NCBI GenBank assembly: GCA_002633005.1
Contig: NMRA01000395.1
Location: 12,858 to 76,857, forward strand
Direction: 5' to 3'
Source: Phoronis australis
Taxonomy: Eukaryota; Phoronida; Phoronidae
Length of the DNA: 64,000 nucleotides
Below the pieces are notes generated by a model, which was not told the DNA's origin, searched no databases, and saw only the letters and a program-made list of their open reading frames with translations. Shown here one piece after another: positions 50,920 through 63,848 of the stretch. Both the position numbers and the translations under genes were made by a program. Every line of letters starts with the position of its first letter. The first letter of the stretch is position 1.

Positions 50920-51243
50920 TTAGACCACCATCAACATCACTCTCTCACCATCACTCAGACACGTGGCACCGGCAGCGGCATCGGCAAGTAAATCATTTCC
51001 AGTTCGTAAAACACCACCACCGATAGTTGTCACTGTGATCTTAGAATTTTTAAAAACAATTGTTTTTATCGAATCTCTCCCACAAGCTTGGTAGAGTGTT
51101 GTAGACTCAAGAATCTCGGCAAGGAAGTTAGCGTGGTCGCATGCTTCGTTTGCAATGCATGGCGCCATCTCGCGAAGTCGTGCGTGTTCTTGCGTTACCG
51201 CTGGAGTCTCGCCTCTACGGAACGCACGAATAATTTCCTGCAT
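50920..51243 (-). CDS. Unrecognised 107-codon ORF
   Basis: A complete ATG-to-TAA frame, more GC-rich than its surroundings, with a balanced amino-acid composition (IIRAFRRGETPAVTQEHARL, then CIANEACDHANFLAEILES). A cag just after the ATG could also act as a splice acceptor. I do not recognise the family and see no clear donor. It could be a single-exon gene, an exon, or a transposon fragment. Confidence 0.22.
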   Translation of the reverse strand: MQEIIRAFRRGETPAVTQEHARLREMAPCIANEACDHANFLAEILESTTLYQACGRDSIKTIVFKNSKITVTTIGGGVLRTGNDLLADAAAGATCLSDGERVMLMVV

Positions 51244-51694
51244 GGGAGCTAGTGTTCAAGCACATGTACTTATGGGTTCGACTCCTTATTTCATGGTTTT
51301 TCGCAAATGATTTTAAGGCAAATGACACAACTGCGCAAATATGTTCACATTTTCAAGTACAAGTGTTATCCAAAAACAAGCAAAAGTAAGCCTACCTAAG
51401 ACGAAGACCTCTTGAGGTTTTCATTGATACACTATAGACCTCCTTACATTGAGATTCGCATTTATGCCAGTCTATTACTATCCCCTAATTACACCGTGTA
51501 AGTATGACTTATTTCATGTCAGGAATAGATGGACATCAAGTGAGTCCTTCAATCCTTGACATTTGCCAAAGCCTGTCAGAAGCAACATAGATATACTGTA
51601 GATGCAATATAAGCATGTCAATTAATTCTTGGTTAATGTCACAACGGCTGACTGGACTTCGTAGGTTACAAGAGTATATTATATAATGTTCTAC

Positions 51695-51940
51695 ATGCGC
51701 GCACCCAGGGGTGGGGACTCGGGGGGCTCGGGGGGGGGGCTCGGCATTTTGGCGAAGTGGGCAAAAAGTCAACATCAGAGAAACAAAAATTCCGAAAAAT
51801 TAGATATGAGACAAACGTCTAGTAAAAAGACAGGAACTACCAAAATTCGGCGAATGAACAACTCATGTATACGGTAACCCCGTGAATGTTGGTAAACGGT
51901 GCACATTCTCAAAAATTCGAGTCCCCCTGGTTGCGCGCAT
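51695..51940 (+). mobile_element. GCGCGCACCCAG-family MITE, copy E
   Basis: Ends ATGCGCGCACCCAG and inverted ATGCGCGCAACCAG. Shared blocks include aaaaagacaggaactaccaa and ctcaaaaattcgagtcccc. Closest in sequence to copy A. Confidence 0.7.
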
Positions 51941-54900
51941 AATCAAAAATGGTAACACCAGTTATTTTCCGCTATGCTCCACAAAACACGACAGATCTGT
52001 TGCTTGGAGATGGACTCCCCCCAAAAAAGCGTTTGCAAAGCAACCCGGAAGTAATCAATTGTTACGAATTCTACCATCTCTCACCTTCTAAAACACATTG
52101 TTGGTTTTACGGCTAAAACACGAATTTTTGGGGTTTGTAGTTGAATGGCATACAGATTTTGAAGTTAGTGGCTTTGCCAAAAGCTATGGAACAAGACAAT
52201 GATAGTCGCCTGCGTTTTGTGAGTTTATTGCAAATCGCCGAATCGTGCCGCACCCTGTGTAGCAAGACCAATGACCTGAGCAGGCATGGGAGATTTTTTG
52301 TAAATGTTCAGTACGCATCTCGCACGACATTCCAGCGCTTGGTGTCCTTCCCAAATGCTTATTCTAGAGAGGTTAACCTTATTTTTAAGCCGGATTTGAT
52401 CAGCACAACATACCACTGGCCATGTTGCAACCCCAGGATTTACTTAGCATTTGTTAACCTGAGCCAAAGATAATGATGTACATGTATACCTGTAACTATA
52501 ATACCTTTGCCTGAGCCGGCTACATAGGTGGACCTCGTGGCTCAAGTGAAAACAAATCACGGAGATGCAATGTACCGTTAAAATCAAATTTCATGCATTG
52601 CTTGTATCTAGAATGGGTACGGTGTGAAAGGGTTTCTCGAAGTTTCTTTTAGAGTGCTCCGCTACGACATCGGTCCCGGGATAACCTCAGCTGCTGATTG
52701 CTGAACTACTCGGACTGGTACAACCACTACCCAGCAAACAACTGATGAAGTCACAACTAAGTTGGCTTGCAGTGTTTTTTAAAAGTCGCTTATGACTCTA
52801 ATAACACACAGCGCATGTTGTGGTTTTATAGTTCTGTTCAATTATAATAATTTCAAGAAGGCTATTCTACCCAGAGATAACAGCTACTCGAAAAGACATT
52901 TACGGCTCCCCTTGAGCTAGTCTCGACCACTACTAAATTGATAGGTGATTTTTTTGCTGGAAAAGCCTGAATCGACTGATCATTATTGCTTATTTAAATC
53001 ATGCATGAGACACAGAATGGCCAGCAAGGACAAGCCAAAATGTTGAGCCCTGTCTCCAGCAGGACTAATAATCCTCCATTTCATTCCAAACTAGAAAACA
53101 TTTGTATTTCCGGTAATGAACTTTGACTTTCGGATATTTTGGCGTTCATTGATACTGGTTTTCTTAGTGCCATTCCTCCCCAGTCTGAGGGACGAATTAC
53201 GAATCTGATTTTGGAAAGGAATCAATTACATCAAGCACAGAACTCACTCCAAAACACCAACCTCAGGAACTTGCACACACAAATCGCATCCCGCGTGGTT
53301 TTTCGTTCTTCAAATGAAAAGACACTGTGGTGCAATGCCCGTGGTTGCGATATCTGCGGTATCAGAACGTTCATACTTTTAAGTCTACAATATGTCGCGG
53401 ATGCGTAAGTTGAGGAAACCAAATTGCGCTAATTAAGTGAATTCAAAATCGAGAACTTAAAACTGTAATAAATAAAGTTAGGCATGGCAAATTATCGTTG
53501 AAGCAATTATTGAACTCCATTCGGTCCATTCTGACGAATTGTTTACGTGTTATTATCGTAGTAATCCACCGTGTTCATAAACACAGAACGAAATTTCACG
53601 CCCAAAACACGACCCAAAACAAAGAAGCAATTTTTTCAATGACGTTACACGGGGCATTGATATAGCATTATTTATGTAAAAGCAATGCCGAGCAACAACA
53701 TCGTGTACGATTCAGTTTTGCCTTAACAATACACACGATGCGCCGGAAGTTGAAACAAATACGTTATCTGTAAAATAAATTGGTCTCCTAAAATGTGTGA
53801 TTCGATTAAATTCAAAACGATCTATCAATCAGTTTCATTTTTGTAGCAAAGACCACGCTTTACAGTATGTGATATTTCTGACGGTGTCGACTTCAAAACG
53901 TGACATGTTACTCTGTCCAGTAAAGGCGCTACATGCAAAACTAAGCGTTTCATATCTATAGCACAACGACACGTACATGTATGCACACATGAATTTCGTG
54001 TTTTTGTGGAACGTTCGGTCCTCGTCGCTTTACCGTGTGACAACTCATTAGACGCCACCGTGAATGAGTTTTGACGGCTACATGCAACTCGCCTCCCAAA
54101 GTTTTGGGTTTTAGTGCAAGTTAACGTTAAATCAATGAGAAAATGGACACGCAATGATTTTCTTGACACTAACTGGGACTTTAATTTGACCGGCACTTCC
54201 ACACTCGAAAAACTAGCCCTGTTAAACTTAGGCTATTCGGCAGTTAGAGCGCCTTCCACATTTCCCCAGTAAGAGAACGTGTTCAACTGAGTCCTCACAA
54301 GGTGGAGCTAAGGGCGTGCCATGGGGTTTCTTAGGTCAAAGTTATCCTAGTTCTTCATCAAGCTTGGGTTTGATCAATGACACTACTTGCATCACACGAT
54401 CCCAAAATAGAAAGTCATAAGTTCAAGGAGTTTCGTTCATTTGCATGTAGATGTTGCACTGAAATCTCATGGTGCTGGCAACAACTGGTAGTTATCACCA
54501 AGGCGTGAGCCAAGTGGTGGCGCTTCTGAAATATGCGCAACGGCTCGATGAAGATTGTTGTCTTGTTTCTCCCAAACATTTTACTTCCCAGTAATAACAC
54601 GGATTCCAGTTTACTAGCACCTATGATGCCATGGAAGCCCATTACTTTATTGCGGATGTCCCAGCAATCAGGTGGTGATTTTTTCAAGTTAAGAGATTTC
54701 TATTTGTTTGATTACAAACCGATATATTTTTTTATTTTCGTCTCTTCAGCGTTTTAAAGTTACTGGCAGTGTAATCGTAAAATCGGAATGCACACGGGTA
54801 GAGTAGTTTACCGCCAACTATTGCTGTCTCAATAGATTAATTCCACTGCATGATCTTCAAAAGCGGGTAGGAATAGATGCTTCGATGGGAATGTTCGGTC

Positions 54901-57505
54901 TAAGTAATTTGCAATAGATTTTGCAGTCCAGGCTAACATCCTCTGACCTCTTGGGCATCGTGGCTAATTAAGGATTAGTACTTGTTCAAGCAAAATACGA
55001 TTGCATTTCTGCAAACAGACCTTGTTGACTTCAACAGACGTGCACAGCCTTAATGCATTAAGTCGAGAGCCGGAAACAGTTGAACGTTAATGGTAATCGC
55101 TATCATAGACAGAGGCATCGGGTTGCTAACAGCAGTGTCGGCACTTTTTACCACTCATAAGTGTATTAATACTGAATGGCCTATTTGTGCCATTAGTTCA
55201 AATTTCCGGTAGCGCCACAAACAAATCATCCACGAGATAAAAATCTCAAGAGTATGATTATTCAGTGCTCCATTTTGCTGGGTTAAGCTAGACGAGCATC
55301 GAATTGGCTTTTAATTACGTAACGTCGGTCTCGTAACATTGTTTAGTGCGATAGGATTCTATTTCCGTTACCAACTCAATTCAAATGCTATGCGCACGTT
55401 TGCCATTTTTGAATTGGCGTTGTTTTATTGAGTCGCACATACTTTCATTGTTATTTATTGAAAAGAAAATCCCACCTCGACAGCGAGACTGATTTTATGA
55501 CAGTAAAAAGTCTCATTTTTTAGCCAATCAGACAGGGTGATATGCAGCTTCACGTTAATAAATAGCGTGCACCTAGCAACACAAAGTCCTGTATATCGTC
55601 AGGTAAAAAAATAATTACCTTATTATTCAACAAATAGCGGCGCAGTCGTTGACAAAGTTTGATCAAGCAATCATGTCGTTGTACTGGTCATGATCATTTC
55701 ACCAGACTCGTTGTTTAGGGCATTATATTACTCTGTGTCCGAATGATCTAGTTACAGGCAAAATATGTCATATTCGGGAGGCAGTCGCCATACATGTTGC
55801 GCCTTAATAACATTGTTTTTACAGCCCCTTTATCTCACGAGAATTGACGTTAATTTCTACGTCAGCCACAATGATGGTTGTAGGCCTATGTAAAGGGAAC
55901 CAAGCCAATGCTATTCTTGTCGGTGTCTGTTTGTGCCTCATCACTTCTGGTGCTGGCGAATCTTGAGTTATATTTTGATTCAACTAATATGGAGCGCCAC
56001 AAGCAATGCCATATTGGCTTAATATGATTTGCACAGAAGTCCAGTGCACAGAAGAGCACTGATGCGGGGTTTTGTGTTTTGCTTACAGTAGTGACGAATT
56101 CTACGTACTTGACCGAATTACCGGTAGTTGACTTGTCCGACACTGTATGTGAGGCTTGTCTAAATACTTAACCCGCTCATCTGCGCATTGCAAGCACTTG
56201 TTATCCAGAATCTTCGTGGTCGATGGAAATGTTCCATCACTGCTATTGTCGTTCAGGGGCCTCCTAACTTCACTTAAGGTACAACGAATCATTTCTGAAG
56301 TTATGGCATGCTGAACTTTTAGCCCATGAGCACGTGTATATAGAGACAACAGAAGCCGTTCCCACATATCCTTTTTCAGGTTCTATAGCAATTTTTGCCA
56401 ACATTACAGCTAAGTTTAGCGTATATCGCTTTTACAAACTAAAACAAACTGACCTTGCCTGTCCTTGATTTCACAGGTCTCAGACGCTCAAGTGAATAGA
56501 CCTCTCAACCGACGAAAACCACACTCGAAAGTAAGACCGCAGTGGATTCGATGAGTATTGGCAAACCAACATAACACCGCAAAGCAAACATACGCGCTCA
56601 ATCACAGGTCTGAGAAGCTCAAAATAACGCAGCAAAGATCAACGACCATTAACGTAATGTGCCAAGATATCACATGCCGTGTGCGTCGGAAGTAGAGTCG
56701 CTGTAAAGATTTTACTCGTCAGTATAAATAAACCACATGCTTGTTCTTTGCGGAGAGAATAGTTCGTCAGCGTATCCATGTCTATATAGTCGCGCCCGCT
56801 CACTATTCATCCATTTGTCATCATGATAACGACATGAGAGTTTACTCTAATTAACCTGTTTTACTAATTACCGTCTGCGATACAGCGATTAGCGCATAAT
56901 ACAGTTGCATAACCTTCAGAGGACTGACGGCGATGAGCCTAACGTCAATTGTCTTTTTATTTCGCGTGCATACACATGTAGGTAAAACATTTCCGATAAT
57001 CAGTGATAAAGAATCTGTCACGGTTATCACACTAGTCTGACTCACAAATGGAAATTGAAATGCACAGCCACATTTTCAAAAAAAGGAAATCGCAGATCTT
57101 GGGATGCTTTAAATTCAGATAACCACGGGGTCAATTCAGCATTAGACATGTTCACAAAATTAATATATGTGTTTGGATTAATCGGTGTACTCCGACAATG
57201 GTTGCATCCGTTTCAGGCTCGCGTGGAGTTGGGAAGGATTAAGATTGACCGGGTCCATAGCCAGGTAATCATTTTTGAAATGTTCAGTAATTTAAACAGT
57301 TTTTAATTTTGGAATCAGTTTTTCTTGTTTGGTTGAGTCCAAAACTTCAAAATGACGTTATACTAAACAAGCAAGTACTCAACATTACTGCGTAAATTGT
57401 TAAAATGTTTTTCATATACGCGTGATATTTTTTCTTTTAAGCATGCGTACTAAGCATTGGTGAAACATTGACGAGGAAAAGGTATATCAGAGCTACATCA
57501 TGGGA
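51941..57505. other. Long gene-free stretch
   Basis: Frames up to 125 codons, none recognised. 53139-53408 has one leucine-rich-repeat-like line only. No paired transposon termini found. Confidence 0.35.
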
Positions 57506-57599
57506 GGCGCAGCACTGAAATAAGTGAGGACTATAGCGCATCAGCCTCTTATCGGGTGCGCCAACCATGTCCGTGGCTGGCGCAGCACTGAAATAAGTG
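57506..57599. repeat. Short direct repeat, 21 bp, 73 bp apart
   Basis: ggcgcagcactgaaataagtg at 57506-57526 and 57579-57599, exact. Confidence 0.75.
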
Positions 57600-57855
57600 G
57601 GGGGCGGGGGGTGGAGTGACTGTAGCACCCCAGCCCACTATGGTGTGCCGCCTATGTACATGTAATAGAGTTTGAATATCGGATTAAACAAAATGCACAC
57701 TGAATTAGAAATATTTTTAACTACAGTACAATATTTGTTTTGTCAATGCAACGAACGTATACTCGGTATCTTTACGTGCGTGCGTGTTGCCGAGGAGACA
57801 AGAACGCGTCGATTTTAAATGAAGTTCGTTTCATCTTTGAACAGAAATTGATGAC

Positions 57856-58268
57856 CAGGGGCCTGTTCCAATAAAACTGACTTAGCTAAGACAATTCATC
57901 ATTATATTCAATTTTAAGATAAAGCTGAAATTTGCTTCAAGAACTTTCAGGAAAGAAATCTTAAGCTTGACTTAAGTTTTTGACTTAATATGAAGCCCAA
58001 AGGCATGTTGGTGTTATTTCGCGGTCCTGGTGTTAGTATTGTAGATCTGGGGCCCATTCCAAGAAATTGACTTAAGTTCATTTTTCCAAACTTTGAAACT
58101 TCCACACTCGGTAATTTAGCCAAAATTAAGAGGAAGCCTAGGTCAAAAACTTAAGTCAGTTGAAGATCTTCCTTGAAACAGATTTAAGACAAATATAATT
58201 TTTATTTCAAAAGTTACTGAAATTTAACATTTGTCTTAGCTAAGTCAGTTCTCTTGGAACGGGTCCTG
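57856..58268. mobile_element. Long-TIR element (CAGGGGCCTGTTCCAA)
   Basis: About 38-bp inverted termini: left CAGGGGCCTGTTCCAA... and right inverted CAGGACCCGTTCCAAG..., both leading to a shared ACTGACTTAGCTAAGACA. 413 bp with no coding frame. A related end, GGGGCCCATTCCAAGAAATT at 58051, lies inside, suggesting one element inserted in another. Confidence 0.65.
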
Positions 58269-59133
58269 GATTGCAAATCGCATACAGTACTCACGTGATT
58301 CGCCATACAAGTTTTTGTGTTGACATTCAGGTTCGTTGGTGCTGGCCCGTTGTGTACAGACGAACTCGAGTCAAACAGCCTGGCAGATAATACGCCCCGG
58401 TCAACTGCGTAGTGTAACGTGTGTTGCAACTAACTGTATTTACCGACACGCTGGGCAGTAAAACAAACATTGCACTTGATGATTCCCCGCGTACGTAATT
58501 GCTTCCGACTGCAACTTTAAGTCTTGGCCACGAGCACACAACTGCATGTTAGGGTACTGACAACCACAACGCCACTTGCACGGACTTTTACTGTTGGTAT
58601 TTGGAACCTTGACTTTTTTATTTATAAACATTTTGACTAGATCTATGAATTTTTCGTTGCTTACATGCAAGGTCACATTTTAGGGAGACTCCTACCGTAA
58701 CTACACGTTTCACATTTTTCGAAGTTGTGAACTGGGTGCCTCGCCCATGTTGAAACGCCACCTATTGCACGTTTCACAGAAGCGCCCCGGATTTGACAAT
58801 GTGTATATAAGGAAGATATCTTGAAATGTCTTAACTTCAAAATGCTGCTCAAACTTGTATTTTAGTATTCATGAAAGCCACAGTAATCAACCTATTATGA
58901 ACGAGTACGGTAAATTTGGCCCTTAAAGCAGTTTGCTGTTCTGCTCTATCAAGCCATCCCACCAATACTCATAAACTCCCAGATTTACTAGCCAGTGCTC
59001 TGTAGACTTAAGAAACTCGAGTAAAATGCAATTTCGCACCAGACTCCGCGAGATATCGCATGCATTGCAACCGAAACAAGTGTTCGCAATTGCTTTGCTC
59101 TCGAAATTCTTGCATCTACGGAAGGCAGTCCAG
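58269..59133. other. No gene recognised
   Basis: Overlapping short minus frames only; nothing recognised. Confidence 0.4.
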
Positions 59134-59440
59134 CCTCCCGTTCAGTAACGCTAGGACCTCGCTAAAAAGCAAGACTTCGCGGGCTTACGTGAGATATTGC
59201 CGTGTATTTTGAATGAGAACACGTGACTTTGACTAGGTTTTAGCTAGGTCCTAGCGTAGGTCCTAGCGTCTACTGAACGCACGCCTGCCTCCCGTTCAGC
59301 AACGCTAGGACCTAGCCTAAAAGCAAGACTTTGCGAGATTACGCGAAATATTGCCGTGTATTTCAAATAACAGCACGTGACCTTGACTAGCTTTTGGCTA
59401 GGTCCTAGCGTAGGTCCTAGCGTCTACTGAACGCACGCCT
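59134..59440. repeat. Two head-to-tail copies of a palindromic-ended MITE
   Basis: Period about 153 bp. Each unit starts cctcccgttcag(t/c)aacgctaggacc and ends with its near inverse, ggtcctagcg...tactgaacg. A divergent reversed copy is near 4340-4430. Confidence 0.68.
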
Positions 59441-59795
59441 GGTGTCACATTCATCAATAAAACTTCCGGTGCTAGACAATAACATCGCCCTGAATGCCGT
59501 AGGTATACTGGGACGATAGTACATGTACATGTACATCCCCATTAAAATTCTCATTTCAAAATACAAATAAAATGAAATGAAACATGCATATAGGCACATG
59601 AAGCTGTAATTGACATACACCATGACTCTGGATACAATTTTGTCAGCATATCGTGAACAAATCCATGAAAATCTGTTTGCTCGAGTTTCTATTACCTGGT
59701 GCCATTTTGAGGAAGTTACGTGAATTCACACATGTTGACGAATAAAAAGTCCAAGGGACACAAACCTTATAAATATCACGTGATAACTCATTCCA

Positions 59796-59876
59796 CTCGC
59801 TGGTTCCCTACGTGCCGCTAGGTGGGGCGTTGGCCGCGCCAGCACGTGCAGGCTAGGCACGTAGGGGACCAGCGAG
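59796..59876. mobile_element. hAT-like element, copy 3 (81-bp hairpin form)
   Basis: CTCGCTGGTTCCCTACGTG and the inverted CTCGCTGGTCCCCTACGTG enclose only about 40 bp. Flanks share TTCCA but not a full 8-bp duplication. It looks like an internal deletion reduced to the two ends. Confidence 0.62.
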
Positions 59877-60191
59877 ATATCTTCCAATGCTATTTTGCAA
59901 GTGTCACTCACGCGCCAGCGTCACGCGTCGCTCAGTCTCGCGCTAACCTTTGGCAAACTCACGTGACTCAGTTGAAATACTTTGTGGTTACTGATAAGCT
60001 GCACGCTCGCAATTTTACGATCGTAGTCTTACTCTCGTAATTTTAGCAAGACATCGTTAGAATTAAAGTGTACACAACATGACTCTAGTACCTCAAAATA
60101 AATTTTATTATTATATCTTACTTGATTTCAATGCCTTTAGTGCACAGTTCATAAAGAAACACGCAAAAATTTAAAAAAATAATTATGTACA

Positions 60192-60864
60192 ACGTCATGG
60201 GTTGAACCCAAGTCGTTCGCCATACTGTTCGGATCAGAGACAAAGTGTATAGAGTAAAGAGAAAGCAAAGTACATTTAGCGTCGAGAAAGTTCATAGAGG
60301 GACCAAAAGATGTGTTTCCGGAGGCTTCAGCAACAGCAGCCAGGCGGAGAACGTGTCGGTGTTCCGAAGGACACCAAAGTTGCGCAGAAGTGGCATCGCT
60401 TCGTGCGCCGAACGAGAGTGTGGGACGTCATCGTGGACCAAGCGATTCGGTCCGGGGCCACTCTGTGTTCTGCCCACTTTGAGGACTCGTGTTTCGACTC
60501 CAGTCACAGGAGACGTTACGATGAAGGCCTGGTTCAATAAAGGACAATATTTATCATTCAGAAACATCAGCTCTTAATTCAGGATCGTCTGTTGGATGGC
60601 TGGGTTGACTCGCCGAGCCCAAGGCCGCTTCTCTCGCGGGAGGATCCAGTTCGTAAGGCTCAAAGTAGAAAAGTACGCAGCCGGAAGCCCATTAAACTTG
60701 TTCTCGCTTTCGTGCAACCCCATTTCCTCATCCTGGCCACTATTCCCGTGCGTTTTTATAGTATTCGTTCAATTCTTGCTCATAATCGTCATCGCTTTCA
60801 AATTCCCTGCTCTCCGCCATTGTTCAATGCTAGTCACTGATCTCTTGTGTTCAACCCATGACGT
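60192..60864. mobile_element. Inverted-repeat-bounded segment enclosing the THAP remnant
   Basis: ACGTCATGGGTTGAAC at 60192-60207 is repeated inverted and perfect at 60849-60864; a few more matching bases extend inward. The 673-bp interval holds the THAP remnant on the plus strand. On the minus strand it holds a 26-codon acidic ORF (60820-60740, starting MAESREFESDDDYEQE). No target duplication was found, so termini are uncertain. Confidence 0.4.
60245..60540 (+). pseudogene. THAP zinc-finger domain remnant (frameshifted)
   Basis: The first half is in one frame: KRCVSGGFSNSSQAENVSVF. The second is in the next: VPKDTKVAQKWHRFVRR, ending ATLCSAHFEDSCFD. Together they match the C2CH THAP finger: a start Cys at 60311, the PKD and WxxxV motifs, and the final CxxHFxxxCF. 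The second zinc Cys is replaced by Phe at 60326, and a frameshift of about one turn lies near 60360. THAP domains bind DNA and occur in host factors and in P-element-type transposases. It is flanked by 16-bp inverted repeats, so a transposon origin is likely. Confidence 0.62.
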
Positions 60865-63844
60865 CACATGGCGGGAAATGTGAAAATTGGCAAAATTGAA
60901 AGAAAAATCAAAATTTCAAGCTAATTACACAAAATAAACACGGGTTTAGCTAAATTTTACGTCATACATTTAGCCTGTGGCCACCGGTAATTCAAAATGT
61001 GCAAAAATCCATGGTGTGTACTGTTTAAGTCGTACCAGCCAAGGAAACCATCAGCCATTGAACTATGAATCAGTTGGTTTTGTTTTGTGGTGCAAATGAT
61101 TTGTCATTCTAATGTTTGGAATAAAAATGAGCGATTTACCGCCAACATTTAGAAATACTATATCACCATCCCGAAAACCATTTTCAACGTATGTGTTTTG
61201 CAATGTCATATGTCCTCTACTCACACTACTAAGAGTAAGAGAATGAAATGGCGCCTAAATATTGAAACAACCTAAGTAATTTCAACATTAATTAAAACAA
61301 AAACATCGTAAGACAACCTGGTATATGTTGCTACGTCAATATGTACGAAAACGGACCAATCTCAAATGTCTGGGATTGCTAAGGCAACAAGTGAAAAATA
61401 TCAGCTAGTTTTCGATATACTTCAACATGTTGCAGTTACATAATAAATACTTGAGATCTGAACACTTCATGGCATGCGCGTTAATTTACGAGCCTACAAC
61501 TGTTTCAGAGCTGACTGGATATAACGATTGCGACCGTGGGTTCGGTCGTACGAGCATAATTATGATCGTGGTTTGTACACGTGCAAATGATTACTGTCGT
61601 AAAATATGGGAGAAGTTTCGGTCGTAAAACACAAGCAGCGAAGTCTCGGACGGTAATTACGCGGGTAATTACTGGCGGCGCTGTCTTCCGAACGGTCCAA
61701 GATACAATTGTTTTGTCTTCACGGTAGGCTCGGACGTTATAATTAACATCATTCATTCAGTTCCTACTAACGAGTTCGTTTCTCATTGTCCGCATTTCGC
61801 TTTTTTTCTCTCGAACAGTTCCTGGGACGCTTACATGTAGCTAATAAAATTTAGAAAAACGTAAATCCCGAACTCCGATATTTTAGCGAATTGTTTCAAA
61901 AAACGTCAAATGAGTTGAAGGATGACAATGGGTTCCCCTCACGAGATGGCGCCAGAATAAGGACGCCTATTACAAATATACTACAGGTGGAATTACTTAC
62001 ATCCGTTAATCGAACATTGAGTCGATTTCGTTTGTCCTATTCATTTGCGAATCGGCGCATTCAGAAAAATCAGTGTCGTCTCATTTTTTTCAATTTTCAA
62101 TACCCATACAGTGTTAACCGACGGCCAGGCCAAAGCTGTAATTTCACGGCTGCTTCTACACTGTAAGTCGTACCATACAGTACTTTATTGCATTCGAGGC
62201 AAGAGGCCTATTACGTTCAATAACTCAACATTGTAAACGATCAAACTGTCGCCACCTGGTGGGCCGAGAAAGAACTACTGTGTGGAAATTGGAAGAGCAT
62301 TAAATGATCTTATTGCACATCTTGTGTAGCAAGGAAAAACTTAGGAAGATTTCTCAACACCGTTGAGTCAGAGATCGTTGTGCAAGTCAAGGGGCATTAG
62401 GGATCAAACAACCACGTGATACGAGACGCATCAAAAGCAATAAAAAGTGCGCGAACCAGTAATCAAAAGCGACATTTTCATCTCATAGATCGGCTAAGAA
62501 CTTTAACTTTCGTAGACATTCAAAAAGAGTAGAACGTGATGCTTCGTCGCCCCTACACAGCGGTCTGAAATGGGCGGAAAATTATAGTCTAGTATTCAGT
62601 TGTTTTTCTAATATACGAAGCTTGACACCTTGCAGTGATGTAGAAAAACGATAAATCAATAATTTTCAGCGAAATTGAAAAACGAAAAAATAAAACTTAG
62701 AAAATTTGCTCAACTTTCGAATTTTCCAATTTTGCTTAACCAAGAAAAAGTTTGGTCCTTTCACAATATGTGGGCCAATATTGGATCAAATTCTCATGAA
62801 GACTCAAAATCTGCAATGGATTGCTGAAAACAGAAATATTATAAGGTACTTTACTTCCATAAAACCAGTTTCATAACTTTATTTATCGCAATAGGATTCT
62901 AATCCCGTTACCAACGTAAAAGCCGGGGACACGGAAGGCGTACGCGCGCCATGAATTCTCAATTTTAGGGTTTGCCAACCTCATAAACAGCGTTTCCCTG
63001 TGTTGCTAATGGTTTAGACGATCTAGTTGTTGCCAACGGACACAGAATCATCAGGTGGCAAACATGAAGATTTTTTGGAATATGCAATACTGGTCAAATT
63101 GAAAGAGACTCATTTTCTGTGGCCGGCACCTTGGTGATATGCGCAGAAATTTGCTGACGAATATGACGAGTACTGTAGTTTCATGTACATGTAGAATATT
63201 CCAAAGCCATAATCTTCGTGAACTAAAAAGCCTGACGTTATGCATGTATATTACAATAGCAATAGTGCTAAGTACTGAAATGATTTATTGATAAGTTGTA
63301 ATGTAAACTGTATTATGAGAGCAAGGCTTACATACAATAAGCCTTTCTGATTTTGTTTCTGATTCTAAACAGATTGTGATTCCCATCTTAAGAGTGTGAA
63401 ATACCTTATCGCTGCTTGTTTTTTATGCATGTAAACGGGCGAAATGCAGCCTCACAATGAATTTCAAGTAACGGGTAATCGTGGTCTTAGTCATTTTCAA
63501 AGGCTGGAACTCGGACGATTCCTGCTATCAATCTGCTTCTACTTGTGTATCAAGAACGCACATGTGTTTAAGTAGTATTTGCTAACCGATGATCAACATT
63601 GTCTATAATCTACATGTATGTTAAAAATAAATTGAATGTTAACCATGATAATATTAAGAGGAAGTCAAGTGGTTTCACATTTTGTTGTCGATCTTCCCAA
63701 CTGTTAACGTTAGCACAGTCATTAGCTCTGCCTATCGTACACGTATTTATTCAACAAAATTAAATTTTGGCAAACATTCTGTTTCAATAACTACAAGAAA
63801 ATGTAGCAGCAATGTACGTACATATATTTGCTATTAGCAACTGG
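60865..63844. other. No gene recognised
   Basis: AT-rich sequence to the TTAA element at the window end; short random-looking frames only. Confidence 0.4.
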
Positions 63845-63848
63845 TTAA

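Noticed and set aside
53139-53408. Possible leucine-rich-repeat protein (ITNLILERNQL)
   Set aside because: Only one repeat-like line, no second repeat, no flanking splice signals I trust.
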